This document shows positions 44,750 through 56,763 of a stretch of DNA of 64,000 nucleotides, one piece after another. This DNA is from Arsenophonus sp052174455 (GTDB lineage Bacteria; Pseudomonadota; Gammaproteobacteria; Enterobacterales; Enterobacteriaceae). Every line of letters starts with the position of its first letter. The stretch's first letter is position 1. Position numbers and translations under genes: made by a program. The stretch is from the NCBI GenBank assembly GCA_052174455.1, contig JBQMRP010000004.1, forward strand, positions 434,001-498,000, written 5' to 3'. Under the pieces are notes generated by a model. The model saw only the letters and a program-made list of their open reading frames with translations. It did no database searches and had not been told where the DNA came from.

Positions 44750-46515
44750 AGGGAGTTTTACTTCTACTTATCACGTTAGCTTTAACATGTGTAATAGCGT
44801 CGGTAATAGATTTCTATAGTGGTCAAAGTCGGCTCTCTGCGTCATTTCTGTTTTTACAACTGATTAGTTTTTATTGTTTATCTAGTTTTTTTAATAGGGT
44901 AGACAGTTAAGTTTTTCTTACTTGATGACGAGCTTCGGATAGATATTTTATTATTCAATAACTTAGCTTTACTATTATAAGTCTGATTCTTTACAAATGA
45001 ATGCAACACTAATTGCAGGTTTTTCTGTTGCTTTGTGAGTTTAAATCAGAGTTTGATTAAATTATTGCTGATGCATAATTTTTCTCGTTCAAACTAAGAT
45101 TTTTAGCATCAAACTACTTCTTGGCATCAGATATATATTTTTTTTGAAACATACTTTTAATTTCTTGTTTTTCTTGCTAATAGAATTTGATAAGAGGAAT
45201 ATTACTTAGGCGAAAATAAGCACAACCACCATATTCGATGCAATCGAATAAATTATATTATTTTGTTTTTTTATATTTCTATTTTTGACTAAACCAAGAA
45301 TAGTTTTTTCTAATAAATTAGCTAGACAAGATTAAGTAAAAAGACTAGAGATAATCCAAGCTTTTTTAATATTAGATTTACTGATTTTTAATGTAGTATG
45401 GGTAAGGATGCAGTTATTAATTTTAACAATAGTAGTAGTTAAATTAGATAAAGTAAATTCCACTAATGCTACAAAATAAGCATTAGTTCTGATTACGGAA
45501 TCAGACTGACTTGTTGTAATAAAATTTGATTTTGGTGCCAAAACGAACCCAAGTAATTGCTAGATTTTTGTATTGCAATTCTAGTTAATGTTACCACCGG
45601 CTTAATTAACGGGTTATCATTAATAATGTTCGTTTAATCTTAAATACAGTAGCAACATTATGCATTAATACATCAATAAAAATAAGAGAACGCCGCTCCA
45701 TATCTTTTTACTGGTTAATATCTTAATCAATTATTTGGCGCCGCCTGAAGGATTATTTTTTAGGATACGCGTAATTTAATTACGGTTTGTTTGGTTAAAA
45801 AAGTGCTTCTTTTAAAGAAAAAAGCTGCTGCAGTTTTATTAACATTAGTTCTAATCAGAGTTTCTTTTAGTTTCAAAAAATTTATCAGTATTAATATCAG
45901 TATACTTTTGATAATATTATCAATATGCTCTTGCATTAATTGGTCATCATCGGTTATCTTATGATAAGATTTAGTGGTTTTAATAATTAAAGTATCAATT
46001 AATTTATTACCATTTTAACTTTTTTACCAGAGGTGGAGGTCTGCACCACTTAATTGTGCTATGCCTGTTTGCTCGATATGTAAGAAAAAGATTTTAATAG
46101 AATATTTTAAATAGTTAGCTAAAGGTTTATTCTCATATCACTAATCTTTTATATTTGACTGCAGTTAGCTGCATATAAAGCTTTTTTATGCCAGAAAAAA
46201 AGGTTTATAACCTTTGGTGCTATGGTAATGATAGTGTCTTAAGTCGTAGCATGGACATGAATAATAGAATTAAAAATTTTAATTAATGCTTGTCATTTTA
46301 AAATGCAGTTATTAATTTTAAAATGATATCGCTTACTTAGGCTATATATTCCTGAACAGGAATAATGAATTAATCAGCTAAAGGAAGCCTAATTAATGAA
46401 ACTTTTCTTAACTATCTTTCTATAATAAAGAAGTTGTGCTATTTAAAAACTAAATTTTTTTCTTTATTTGAAGTAATTTTTAAAAAAAAAAGTTAAATAG
46501 TTTCTTAACTCACCT
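44750..46515 (-). pseudogene. rsxC: rsxC pseudogene
   Basis: Large NADH/FMN/Fe-S subunit. Decoded in order: HVHATT.DTITITIAPK (family 'PVHAPTSGTVTAIAPH') at about 46210-46265; TLIIKTTKSYHKITDDDQ (family 'TLIINAAECEPYITADDR') at about 45950-46000; VVTLTRIAIQ; VKINNCILTHTTL (family 'VKITNCLLAP'); and EYGGCAYFRLSNIPLIKFY (family 'ECGACAWVCPSNIPLVQYF') at about 45175-45235. Cluster cysteines are already lost. The charged C-terminal tail (QEKQEIKSMFQKKY) follows to about 44800. Dead. Confidence 0.88.
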
Positions 46516-46551
46516 TTCTTTGATACTAAGAAAGGTGGTTATTATTAAGTT

Positions 46552-47111
46552 CGATGGTGTTGTTCTAATATTTTTACTGAAATAATGGTGAGATTCAATT
46601 TCTAGTTTTTGATAACAGTTTATATTAGTAGTATCGTAATGCATCCTGTTAGGTAATGGGCAACAAAAATATCATAATCGGTACACAGATCTTCTAATAC
46701 TGCTATGCATAGCGAGTGTTGTTTTAACAATTGAATTAATTGGTAAACTTAAATAGATTTAATGTAGTTAATACAGTTTGCTTAATGAATAAAAGCAACT
46801 TTTAATTCAGGAATCAATTTAGCTTTATAAGTACTTGTGTGATTCTAAATTGAGTAATTTAGCAAATTTTAACATCATTTGTTCTTTGCTAGGAACAAAC
46901 TTATCTATGATTTTAGCATTATTGATAATTGTTTCAGGATAGGGGATGGATGACACACCCTGAGATAGTCACATTAGCTTTGCTATAAAAATAATCAATT
47001 TCTACTATTGAATTATTTTTATTTTAAAACGAAGCGAGAAAACCCTATAAATAGGGCAAAGATAAGGTTAAATTTATTAATAATGATAATTACAATTAAT
47101 AAAACGCTCAT
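46552..47111 (-). pseudogene. rsxB: rsxB pseudogene
   Basis: Ferredoxin-like subunit. From ATG 47111 it reads MSVLLIVIIIINKFNLIFALFIG (N-terminal anchor, seen in pieces). Then IDKFVPSKEQMMLKFAKLLN (family '[20 protein letters not shown]'), ANCINYIKSI (family 'NNCIGCTKCI'), EDLCTDYDIFVAHYLTGC (family 'SDLCTGCNLCVDPCPTHC'). Most Fe-S cysteines are replaced and there are stops. Near-normal spacing to rsxA and rsxC. Confidence 0.85.
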
Positions 47112-47330
47112 TAGAATTTTACAAACCACTATATTTCGTAAACGCTAAAAACATTATCAACTATTATGAGGATAATAGTTGACCTGTAAAAGGGAGCTGT
47201 AATATTTGCTACCACGATATCTTCATGGATAGCAGAAATAAGACGATCACTAAAGAAAATTCAATTGTAACAGCAAAACCGCAACAGCAGATTATAAAAT
47301 TATGTGATTAATTGATATTTACTAAAATCA
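47112..47330 (-). pseudogene. rsxA: rsxA pseudogene, 3' part; 5' part removed by IS91
   Basis: Membrane subunit. Only the C-terminal third remains: VTIEFSLVIVLFLLSM and IVVANITAPFTGQLL, ending with FLAFTKYSGL (family 'GFSLVMVLFAAIRE', 'LAVADVPAPFRGNAI' and 'SLAFMGFSGLVKL'). The upstream two-thirds and the operon promoter are gone, replaced by an IS91 copy whose left end lies at about 47335. Loss of the promoter would silence the whole rsx-nth transcription unit. Confidence 0.8.
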
Positions 47331-47334
47331 TGCA

Positions 47335-49290
47335 AACATAGTTCATTTATTGTGTGAACAGCGTAGCTATCTTGCTTTAGAAAAGTTCATGATCTAAGTA
47401 CTTGTTTTATACTCTGCGATATGTTAAAGCTTAAGAAGTCATCTAGATAAATTAGAATGAATCTACTTTAAAGAATAATATAGGTAGATAAGGAAGATAA
47501 TACTCAACTTCATGTATTATAACAACTCTTGTTTATCTAAACCGCTTTATGATTTCCATTCAGAAATTAATAATGACATATCGATTTAATTTTTATTAGA
47601 TCTCAAAAGAGGTTATTATAATAATGCGCTGACCTAAGCCCCTTAATTTTTTTTCGATACGTAACTATTATTCTCTTATAATTAGGATTATCTGGAGCTT
47701 TAAGTAATGTCATAAGCTAAGACAATGAATGCTGAATACAAGTGCATTGAGGTGGCATGACTGAAAGTATGCTTATCGATGAACTCCTTACTTATAAGGA
47801 GTTAGTGATGTTTTTTATCTCTTCACCTCCTGAAGAGAAGGGTACAAAAATAACTAAGCCAAATAGAGTTAACGAATGTGTGGGATGCCGATTTTATTTT
47901 TTATAAGAAATCAAGAAAGTAATTTACTATATGTAAATTCCTTAATTAAGCTGTTTTTACTTTGACGACATCTGAAATAAATTTCTTAAAACATCCTGAA
48001 AACGTCAGCGTTGGGAACGCATCTATTTGTAGAGGGAATATTTGCCTGCAATACTTGTTTTATGGAGTTATCCAGACGGTTACTGATCTGATACTACTGA
48101 AATGGTTAATACAATTATTTTCTGCTAAGCTATAAGTCAAAAGCGCATAGTTAATGCAACTTTAAGGCTACAGAGTAATGGTTAGAGCATAGCAGATTCA
48201 TATTTTATTCGATTGCAACTAGAAACGCATTATTTTTACTATACCCATCTTCTTTGGTTTTTTTAATAGTTACTAGACGATATTCATGTTTTTTTTGGCC
48301 AACCATTCACACTTACATCACAGTGTGTACGCAAATAGGATGTCGAAATCGGTATCTTTGTGCTTCATACCTGTAGTTGTGACAACTAAATTAATATTCG
48401 GATTTTTTATATTTCCATTAACATGTGGAAGTTTAAATATTAAGCACGCTACTGTATGGTATTGAGTTTTTTTTTAAAAAAGAGCAGTCTAAGAAATCTA
48501 GCAAAGAGTTATCATTCGATTACTGTATAGTTCATAACTATAAACTGATATAAATCTCAGTAACTATTACTGATCTAATGTAAATTCGCGTCAGGAAGCA
48601 GCGGTAGCGTTATTCTGAAGGAGTATTACGGGTGGTTACTGGAAAAGTTCATTTTTGATAAAAAGATAAAGTGAGTTTTAGCATAGCGTAAAATATATCT
48701 AATATTACATTAATTCTGATATTTACGTTAAAACTACGATATTACCGAAATGGAGTAGTAGTTATACATCATTACTATAAATACTTAATTAAGTAGTACT
48801 GGTAGCGGATCCTGATGTAGTAATAGATAATCGGACAACATATTGGCCATATTCTAGCAAGATATTTAGGATAGTACATTACTATGATTTCTTCTCGAAT
48901 TTTCAATGAAATACATTATTACCGAAGTGGTGTAAAGATGATGAAGATGACGGCCCGCAAAAATTAGGGTTTGTCATCCTAATAAAAGGATTCCTGCTCA
49001 CAAATATGTAAAATGCATTCTGCATGACGACAGCCTACTTTTTGCCGACGTTCAGCTTTTGGAAGTAGGCAGCAGAATTATGGTCAGAAAGAATGTATAG
49101 AATATAAAAATGCTTATTAAGTCAAATTTAGCGTTAATATCTCTAAAATTATTTAATTAGATTAAAGATACATATTTCAATGAAATTTAATTTATAATAT
49201 AAATTAATAACTAATTTTATCTGCTTTTAGCAGTAAAAATAGTTTCTTTTGTCTTTTCTTAAAGTAAAGAGTGATTCAATTTCCTAACCA
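47335..49290 (+). mobile_element. IS91-family element remnant, copy 5
   Basis: Aligns end to end with copies 1 and 2. 'HYYKYLIKYYW' (about 48765-48800) and 'GFVILIKGFLLTNM' (family 'GFAVLMKGFLRTDP') at about 48965-49010 are readable, as is 'LLPDCN'-type sequence near 48205-48225. The right end is TTCCTAACCAT at 49290, followed by IS481 sequence. It replaced the promoter and 5' end of the rsx operon. Decayed. Confidence 0.7.
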
Positions 49291-49570
49291 TGTACAGAGC
49301 TTAGTATAGAATGTCACTTAGCGCCTGTTGAGACGTTCTTAAACGAATGGTATGGTGAGTGATTTAATGTGTGATATTAAAGTGATAAATCTATCATTTT
49401 AAATTGGTTAAGAATTTGAGATCACTCTGTGTCGATATATTTAACTATATAATCAGAAATTACCCAATCAAGATTGGGTAGTAAAACTCCATTCCGGTTT
49501 ATGAAAGATTGATTCAAAGTTAAATTTTAATTTTTTAAAAAAATATATTCTCTTTTTAAGAGATGATATA
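49291..49570 (+). mobile_element. IS481-family remnant, copy 6, 3' end
   Basis: Starts at the IS91 right end with GTACAGAGCTTAGTATAGAA (family 'CTELSIE') and continues through 'LGSKTPFRFMKD' (about 49475-49515) to the terminus at about 49560. Only the last fifth of the element is present. Confidence 0.65.
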
Positions 49571-49674
49571 TTTTTAATTCCAGCATATAGCAATTAAGGC
49601 GTGAATCTTTATCTGAAACCCTTACGTATCAAACGTTCCAGTGACGAAAATCGTTTAGCCTAGCATTTTAACCT

Positions 49675-51085
49675 ACACAAATAAGGAGTTATGCTCATTT
49701 CTTATATATCTAGTTTCGGAGATTTTTATTTATCTTGCTGATTAATTCATAAATTATTTTAATAAAATATAAATAATATGTTATGAAAGTCTGCTATAGA
49801 GATAATACCGAAAGCAGATATACTTTCTGATCTATTTCACTAACTAATCCGTAATGGTAACAGTAAGCTGATAGGATACCGCTGTTAAAGCAGAGCTTGA
49901 AGTTGTCATGTTGCAGGAATATGCTTAATGCCACCTTGTCTACGGATTTATCCGTACTTCGTGATAGTTATTTATTATAACGAACTATATAAATTGCTCT
50001 TATTGATATTGAGATTAAGATGCCTAAGGTTAAAGGAATCATTAACCGCAACGGAATATAATTCAACAGCTCCTTGTGCCTTATTTAAAACGTAAAAAAA
50101 TCTTAAAGAGTTGTTAGTTTTGCCAGTATATTTTAGGTAAAATATAGCGATAATTTTTACAAAGCTATGGAGAAGTCCTCAGTAAAAAGCATATAGTCTT
50201 TCTGCAAAAAACCTCATAAGTAAACTCAAAGACCGATACATTGAAGAACACAGGCGTTGGCAGATGTGTGTGATTTAAACGATCACGCTAGATTTATTTT
50301 ATGCTGATTAGATAACCGTTTTGTCAAGGACGGTGATCGTTTTTGCTGCTGCTTATTATTGGCATCACTAAATATAGATGTACAGAGAACTCAGTTTCGG
50401 TAAAATATGGTTATTAAAAGTTAGAAGCAAATTATATCGAACTCCTCAATTCCTATCGAGCGCCTAACTTAGTCATACCCCATATTTGCTATGGAAGTTT
50501 GGTCTTTTGGCATTTGGAATTCAATAGCAAAGGTGTTCTCGGATATGTAGGATCAAAGCTGTTAGTACACAAAATCGCTCATGCGTTAGTTTCACTTTCA
50601 AAAGATTTCTAACCGAAAGTTAAGAGTGATCTGCGGGAGGTTTGACTAATAGATAGTTGTAATATCGTTAATAAATCCCTTGATATTTTTTGGCAAAGTT
50701 TTCAGCGTACTCTGCAGTGATCAAGAAGCTGGAGAAAGAGCGAGAAGAACGGATGGCATTATAATAACCCTCCATCAGCGCACTCTGTATTGGAGTTTTC
50801 CCCGTCAATAAAAAGGACGAATCTGATTGAATCGAATTTTGCAACAATTAAGGATACACGAAGCCGAATCGCAAATTGCTGTAGTTTAAGAAAAAAGCAA
50901 CCCTTTTAAGAGTATTTTAAGCTGACTTCCGTTTGCTCAAAAAGCGAGAAGCGCTAAAGAAATTGCTATGCTTAACTTTTACTAATAAACAACATTTAAT
51001 TTAAGAGTGGAAATAAAATTACAAGGGATCAAATTGAAGCAGTAGCCTGTGACCTACCATACGATAAATTTACTAATAAATCTCT
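49675..51085 (+). mobile_element. IS256-family element remnant, copy 6
   Basis: Full-length decayed copy. Left end AAGGAGTTATGCTCATTTCT (49681-49700). 'IEIKMPKVKG' is at about 50008-50038. 'LFGIWNSIAKVF' (family 'LGFWNAMAKVF') is at about 50500-50540. 'KKLEKEREERMA' lies near 50723-50760, and the C-terminal part runs to about 51080. Frameshifts throughout. Confidence 0.75.
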
Positions 51086-51130
51086 AAGACTATTATCTTT
51101 CAATAACTAAATAACCATAAACAATAAATG

Positions 51131-51661
51131 TTACTTGGTACCAAATATCTTATCGCCCGTATCAGCTAAACTAGGAACAATATAACCATATTTATCAAAA
51201 TTATCATCAATAGATGCTGTATAAAGTTTAACATCAGAATGAGAAGCTTCCAGTGCCTTAATAGCTTCTGGTGCAGCAACTAATACCAATATTTAGTAGC
51301 ATAACAATTTACTTATTTAAGTAGATTAATCATAGTAATTATTGAACCACCGGTTGTTAACATCGGATCAACAACGCTTATACGGGCACTAGGAATATTT
51401 TCTAATACCCATTTATCATTCTCAATCCCGTACGTAAAATTGGCACGATAATAATTTTTTTCTTTAATTTACTCAATATTTACATGATTACACTAACCTT
51501 TTATTGTAATTGTTTCTGTTTCTAAGTTTGCTGTTGCTTCATAAGTTAATAAACTGCCACCTCTGAGGCTAATTCACGAAAATGTTTAGTGCTAATATCT
51601 TTATTCCGCAATAAACCTAATTTATGTTTAACTAACGGTGTTTTTACTCAACTATTTTTAC
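51131..51661 (-). pseudogene. upp: upp (uracil phosphoribosyltransferase) pseudogene
   Basis: Uracil salvage enzyme. Minus-strand reading: KIVE then PLVKHKLGLLRNKDISTKHF, then LENIPSARISVVDPMLTTGGS (pieces), HGYIVPSLADTGDKIFGTK at the end (51131-51190). The family has SARISVVGMYRNEE...MALIVDPMLATGGS. Here about 30 codons between SVV and DPML are missing, a clean deletion that removes part of the substrate site. The initiator position reads GTA. Other frameshifts and stops are present. Divergent from purM, as in Escherichia. Confidence 0.88.
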
Positions 51662-51895
51662 GCTACTATCTCCTATAGTATTAATCTAAAAATAAAAATT
51701 ATTAAATTATAGGGCTTTCAGATTTGTTTTAGTAAAAGATTAAGATTTCCTTCTTTTATGAATTTATTTTTGTAAACTTTTTTAAAAATTATGATGAAAA
51801 TTAATGTAAAAATCTCGCAAACGTTTGCTTAGGTTGATAAATTATTGATTTTCCATCTATTTTCAAATCTGATTAAATCGTCTTTGTGATTGTCT

Positions 51896-52812
51896 ATGAC
51901 AGATAAAATTTCTCTTAGTTATAAAGATTCTGGTGTCAAATATTGATTCAAGTAATAGACTGATCGAATGTATTAAAAATTGGTATTAAAAAAGTGAGAG
52001 AATCCTTACCTCGCCGACAAGAAGTAATAGAAAGATTAGGTATACTTTTGTGTACATTAACTATAAAAGTATAGTGGTCAATATTAGTTTCCAGTACAGA
52101 TGTTGTTGGAATAAAACTGCAATTAGCAGTAACTTAAAACACTATAATACCATTAGCATTAGTTTAGTTGCTATGTACGTAATAGATCTGATTGTTTAAT
52201 ATGCGGAATTACTTTTTTTTATTATTACGAAACCGGTTAATCTAAAGGTTAACACAGAGCAACTAGTATAATCAATAAAAATATTGCAGAAAGCTGCAAT
52301 GCAATAAGGTTATGCCTTGTTTGGTAGTGAAACAGAAGAGCTGCCTGATTATGTATCGGAGTGAAGATTATAATATAATAGGTTTTTATGTTGGTGTAGT
52401 TAAAAAATAAAAATTATTGATGGTAGTATAGTTAAAGCTGACGACGCATTAATTATTTTATCTGCTAGCGAGTCTTCATTCTTAATGATTATTAATTAAT
52501 TAGAAAATCTACAATTTATCTAAAATATTTACCTATAATACAACTAGAAAATAAGTCATCTGCTGATTATTTATTTATCAGTTACAACAAAACATCTTTA
52601 TGTTAAACTATTCTATTTCTAATTAGAAATAGAATATTCATCAAATTTCTTATATAATAAATATGTCGGTTTTAGGAAAATATTCCGAGTGTTTTATCTT
52701 TAGAAGAAGTTTTTTGATGTATTGAAAATGCTTAAGGAACTAGGTAAGAAAGCCTAGTAAATTAGTAAGGTTATCGCAATTAACACGGATTGAATCAATA
52801 AGTAATAATTAG
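51896..52812 (+). pseudogene. purM: purM (AIR synthetase) pseudogene
   Basis: Purine pathway enzyme making aminoimidazole ribotide. From ATG 51896: MTDKISLSYKDSGV (family MTDKTSLSYKDAGV), LPRRQEVIERLG, VLVSSTDVVGIKLQLA (family 'VLVSGTDGVGTKLRLA') at about 52085-52130, ISLVAMYVIDLIV (family 'IDLVAMCVNDLVV') at about 52160-52200, then 'YRSEDYNIIGFYVGVVKK'. The 3' part is badly eroded and the span is about 120 bp shorter than normal. Many stops. Confidence 0.85.
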
Positions 52813-52815
52813 AAA

Positions 52816-53440
52816 ATGAAAATCTATTGTTATTAATTTTGGTAATGACAGAAAGTTACAAACTATTATTCATGCTCCCAAAAAAAATATTATCGATAAA
52901 ATTAATGTAGTTTTCAGCAAGAATCTAATTTCTTATTCTTTAGAATGTGCTAAAAATCTGCGATTTCAACTGTTGTGATATAAAAGAGGATTAGCTGATA
53001 ACTATATTTATGATGCTTCAATTATCATGGAGATAGTTCAATATCAAGCGGATCTTACAGTACTGGCAAGATTAACATATGCGCATTCTTACACCACACT
53101 TGAATTATTAGCTATAATTTAGCTAAATTAATTAATAATCAACATTTCTTCTTCCAGAAGAAATGTTGGAATATATGGCTATTCAGAAAGCACTGGTAAA
53201 TGGTGATAAAGAGTAGATAACACTTAGATTTACTTCATCACCGAGAAATTTAGTTATAACCTGATTATTTTACAATTTAACGTGTCTATCTTGTCGAAGA
53301 TCAACTGTTAGATATTTTACGCGCGAGTTCAAACATTAAGAGTATCATATTTATCTGTGAGTCATTCATTGGTTTATTAATAGTCGCTTAGCAATGGTTA
53401 ATGATATCTATATTGGCAAAGTTTGTTAGTTTGCTCGCAG
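52816..53440 (+). pseudogene. purN: purN (GAR transformylase) pseudogene
   Basis: Phosphoribosylglycinamide formyltransferase of purine synthesis. Decoded: VISFGNDRKLQTIIHA (family 'VLISGNGSNLQAIIDA'), INVVFSKNLISYSLECAKN (family 'VRAVFSNKADAFGLERARQ'), MEIVQYQADLTVLARL (family 'IDMYAPDVVVLAGF'), QKALVNGDKE (family 'RQALENGDEE'), and HWFINSRLAMVND at the end. It follows purM directly, as in Escherichia. Dead through stops and frameshifts. Confidence 0.82.
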
Positions 53441-53474
53441 AATAAATTGTAGACAGGTCTGCATTTCAATTATT

Positions 53475-54437
53475 ATGGTTTTAAACAGTCTCGGTAAGTC
53501 AAATAATTTAATAAATAAAGAAGCTCTATACTATTAAATCTATTAGATGTATTTTTTTAAATAGCTTATATAACTTTCTACATTTTCAATGTGAAATTTC
53601 TTATTAATAAATTTTTAATTATCTAGCCTTATTATGCATGATGACTAATTTCATCCTTTTGGTAAAGGATTTCTACTATTTAACTCCATCCGAGAAAATG
53701 ATGTGCTCTTTTCGATGATTTGCTTAAGAAGCAACTAACACACTCTTATATTAAACTTTCTAAGAATTTCATCGCTTAGATAACTTTGTTGATATCGGGT
53801 GATTAAGAACGAGATTTTGTTCTTTCCTTTTTTATTTTCTCTTATTCTACATTTTCTAGCTTTCCTAAATGTAATATAATGCTTCCCCTTTTTAGGGATT
53901 TAGGAAAAATTTTTTCTCGACTTTAATAATAGCACTTAATACATTTATATTGACTGCTGTCGCTGAATCAAAAAATCAGAGATGTTATATAAAAATGTTT
54001 TTTTTAAATTTTAATATCTGTTTGTTTTTTGTTACTTCCGTAAAATCAAACTATTCACTTATATCGAAGATAAGTAAAACATTTATTCTTCTGATATAGT
54101 TTTATTATAGGACTTTTAATAAGATTGTTAAATATTTTCTTGTAATCGGGGATTTACAGCAATATCGTTGTAACCTCTATCAATATCCCTAGAGATATCA
54201 TGTTCACTGTGACAATATGGCAAGGATAAAGTAGAATAAGTTGCTTCAATGTATGAATTGAGATCATCTAACAGATTGTTACTGAGCCCATCTAATGAGA
54301 TGTAGATTTATATTGGCATGAATAAGGGAAAGTTTCTTTGATATTTATGATTGTTTGTTTTTTTTCATTGGGTGACCGTTATAGCAAAATTTTTGATATA
54401 GAATAAGGGATTTTTATTGATAATCGTTGCCAACATA
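53475..54437 (-). mobile_element. IS1595-family element remnant (copy H), nested in IS91 fragment
   Basis: Minus-strand copy. 53730-53780 reads back as 'SDEILRKFNIRVC'. 53910-53955 reads back as 'LSAIIKVEKIFPK', the catalytic block. Its left inverted repeat ends at about 54437 and is followed by IS91 sequence (TGAATATTTCAGGATTCATGG), the same IS91 position as for copies E and G. Confidence 0.7.
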
Positions 54438-54545
54438 TCCTGAATATTTCAGGATTCATGGATGATTGGAAACTATTTAAATACGGTTCTACTAATGAAT
54501 AGTAATATAAAAACACTTTTTAAAGAAAGTTGCTTAATAATTTTT
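54438..54545 (+). mobile_element. IS91-family fragment, copy 6
   Basis: TGAATATTTCAGGATTCATGG (54438 on) matches 5233-5253 of IS91 copy 1. About 100 bp survive before IS256 copy 7 begins. Short and tentative beyond the first 40 bp. Confidence 0.5.
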
Positions 54546-55860
54546 TATAAAAATAGTGACACATATTCTAATTAGTTATTACCATATTTGGTATATAATG
54601 GTCAAACTACCTTTCACTCTGATACTTCGTAAATCTATTCTTCATCCTTAAATTAGATATTAATTACACTATTAGTTAGCAGGTCAAATCCGCTAAGCTA
54701 GTTTTAGTTTTCTAAATAGACTTTAATGGATTAAAGTCTATTGAAATGGTTATTTTCCCGATTTTTTCTAGTTTATTCATTTCTGCATAATACACTGAAA
54801 AAAACTTGCCAACAAAGCATCAAGGATTTTGTTAGTGGCATTACAACTTTCTGATAGGGCAGATCTCCTATCGCAGCTTACCTTAACTTTTTGTTGCATG
54901 TTTTTTGAGAGTAATTTAATATTAATGCTATTTTGTGTGCTCAATAAAATTGGTAGTGTTTATTCAGGATTATCTTTGCTATTACATTTCAAAAACTAAT
55001 AATATCTTTGCCCTGTATCAAGTTTGAATATTCAGTTAAGCCATGGCACTCTGTGCTATCCAGAAGTTTAGCTAAGTTCTTTTCTAATTCTCAATAAACA
55101 TATCGAGCGTAACAGGTTCCTTGTATATATGATCAGTGATGCTAATAATAACTAGTAAGTAAAGGCGATAAGCTTGCCTACTAGAATCACATATACCTCA
55201 GTAAAGAAATGAACGTAAGTGTATTTGCTTAAATTATGTAGATAGAATTGCAAATGCTCTTTAAATCATTCTATTTCAGTTTTCTGGATGGGTATTATCT
55301 GGCAAAGAAATAATATCATTTTCACAAAGAATCTACAGAGGTTCATGAAAATCAACGGTGGAGATGTCTTGCATATATAGACATAGCAATAACTCTTCGA
55401 TATTTTTATATCATTTGAATAAGCCAGTAGCAACGATCTGTTAAAAGATATTCTATTTCTATTGGCAATTTGGGATCCTATTAACCTTAGGTACTTTAAT
55501 CTTAACATCGCCAATACTGGTCTGTATATAGGTTGCTATGATAAATAATCGTTACGGTCGATTGGCATTTCCTGATGTCGATAAGGCGGTTTAAAAATGT
55601 TGTTGCAACTATGACTTCAAGTTTAGCTAAGCCTTAATAGCGGTGTCTATCAGTTTCCTGGCATCATTATAGATGAGTTCATGGAATGGATGAGAGGATA
55701 ACATCTGGTTTCGCAGATACTTGTAGAGTAGAATTTTTCTAGAATATCATCTTTTTATTGTTGAGTTATCCATAAAATTAATTAGCAGGATAACTACTCT
55801 ATCTCACACCATTGGCGAATCCCATGTGCATCACAAATGAGCATAACTCTTAGTAACGAA
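54546..55860 (-). mobile_element. IS256-family element remnant, copy 7
   Basis: Minus-strand copy. 55480-55530 reads back as 'TSIGDVKIKVPKV', and 55380-55440 as the 'IEELLLCLYMQDI' block (family 'VEELLPWLYLKGI'). The C-terminal part extends to about 54600. The right end near 55850 has the GAGCATAACTC terminal sequence. Inactive. Confidence 0.72.
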
Positions 55861-56763
55861 GATTGTTCGGTACCATTAATACTTACATGATTATATTTAA
55901 TAAAGACAATATTCATCGAATTTTTCTATATTAATCAAAATTGGATTAGATAAAAAAGGATAATTTATCAGCTTATTAGCTAAGTTATTAGCAACTTGTT
56001 TAAATTATATTATTAGGAATTTATGTTTAAAGAGGTTTATACTAAGTTAGTCGATAATGAAGTAAGATAGGTTAGAGTCAAACCTGGAAAAGCATTACTA
56101 TTCATCCTATAATAGGAAATACTATTAATAATTCTAATCTTTTATCTGCTTGTTTTCAGAAACTCTAATCTGCAAAAATTTCACAAATATGTAATAAAAT
56201 CTATTCCTTCATGAGAAGGAAGAATATTCCTTTTATCGAAAATTAACATGAAATTACCTCTCAGTAGGTTATCTATATAGCGAAAAATATGATTAATTAA
56301 TAATTTTATTTATTTTCATAATTTGAAAATAATTATACATTAATTGGTAATTAGCTAGTAAACAATCAATCGACAGAAATTAGTGCTTAAGAATGTAAAC
56401 AATTAATATCCAAGACCTATCCAGTTTTTAACTGCATTTAATTCTAAATTAATCTTTGCAACATAAGAAGATAATGATTTATTAATATAATTGTTTTTTT
56501 GCTGTTTTACTATATAACTAAATGGTTGAAAATAATCAAGAAATTACCATGCTGACAAATTAGTTACGAATTATTATTTCGATTGATCAGCGTCATCCTA
56601 GATTGACGAATCAAATTTTTACTTATTCTTTTAGTTAACTGATCCACGTATATTTGAGATATAATTGTTATTCAATAATACTTTCCAGTATAATAGTACT
56701 ATGGTTTAGTTGTAAAACTTATATAAGGTAAAATTTAATCATCAAAAAAGATTATTTAATTTG
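55861..56763. other. Decayed stretch downstream of ribB
   Basis: About 900 bp without a recognisable gene or IS. Short plus-strand frame MFKEVYTKLVDNEVR near 56022. Nothing I can assign. No clear terminator for ribB. Confidence 0.45.

Noticed and set aside
46509..46534. Hairpin CACCTTTCTT/AAGAAAGGTG between rsxB and rsxC as a terminator
   Set aside because: The stem is good but no T-run follows directly on either strand, and it lies inside a dead operon. Probably incidental.
55266..55514. 82-codon open frame on the minus strand
   Set aside because: Part of IS256 copy 7. The residues fit only in pieces, and the frame as a whole is not a gene.
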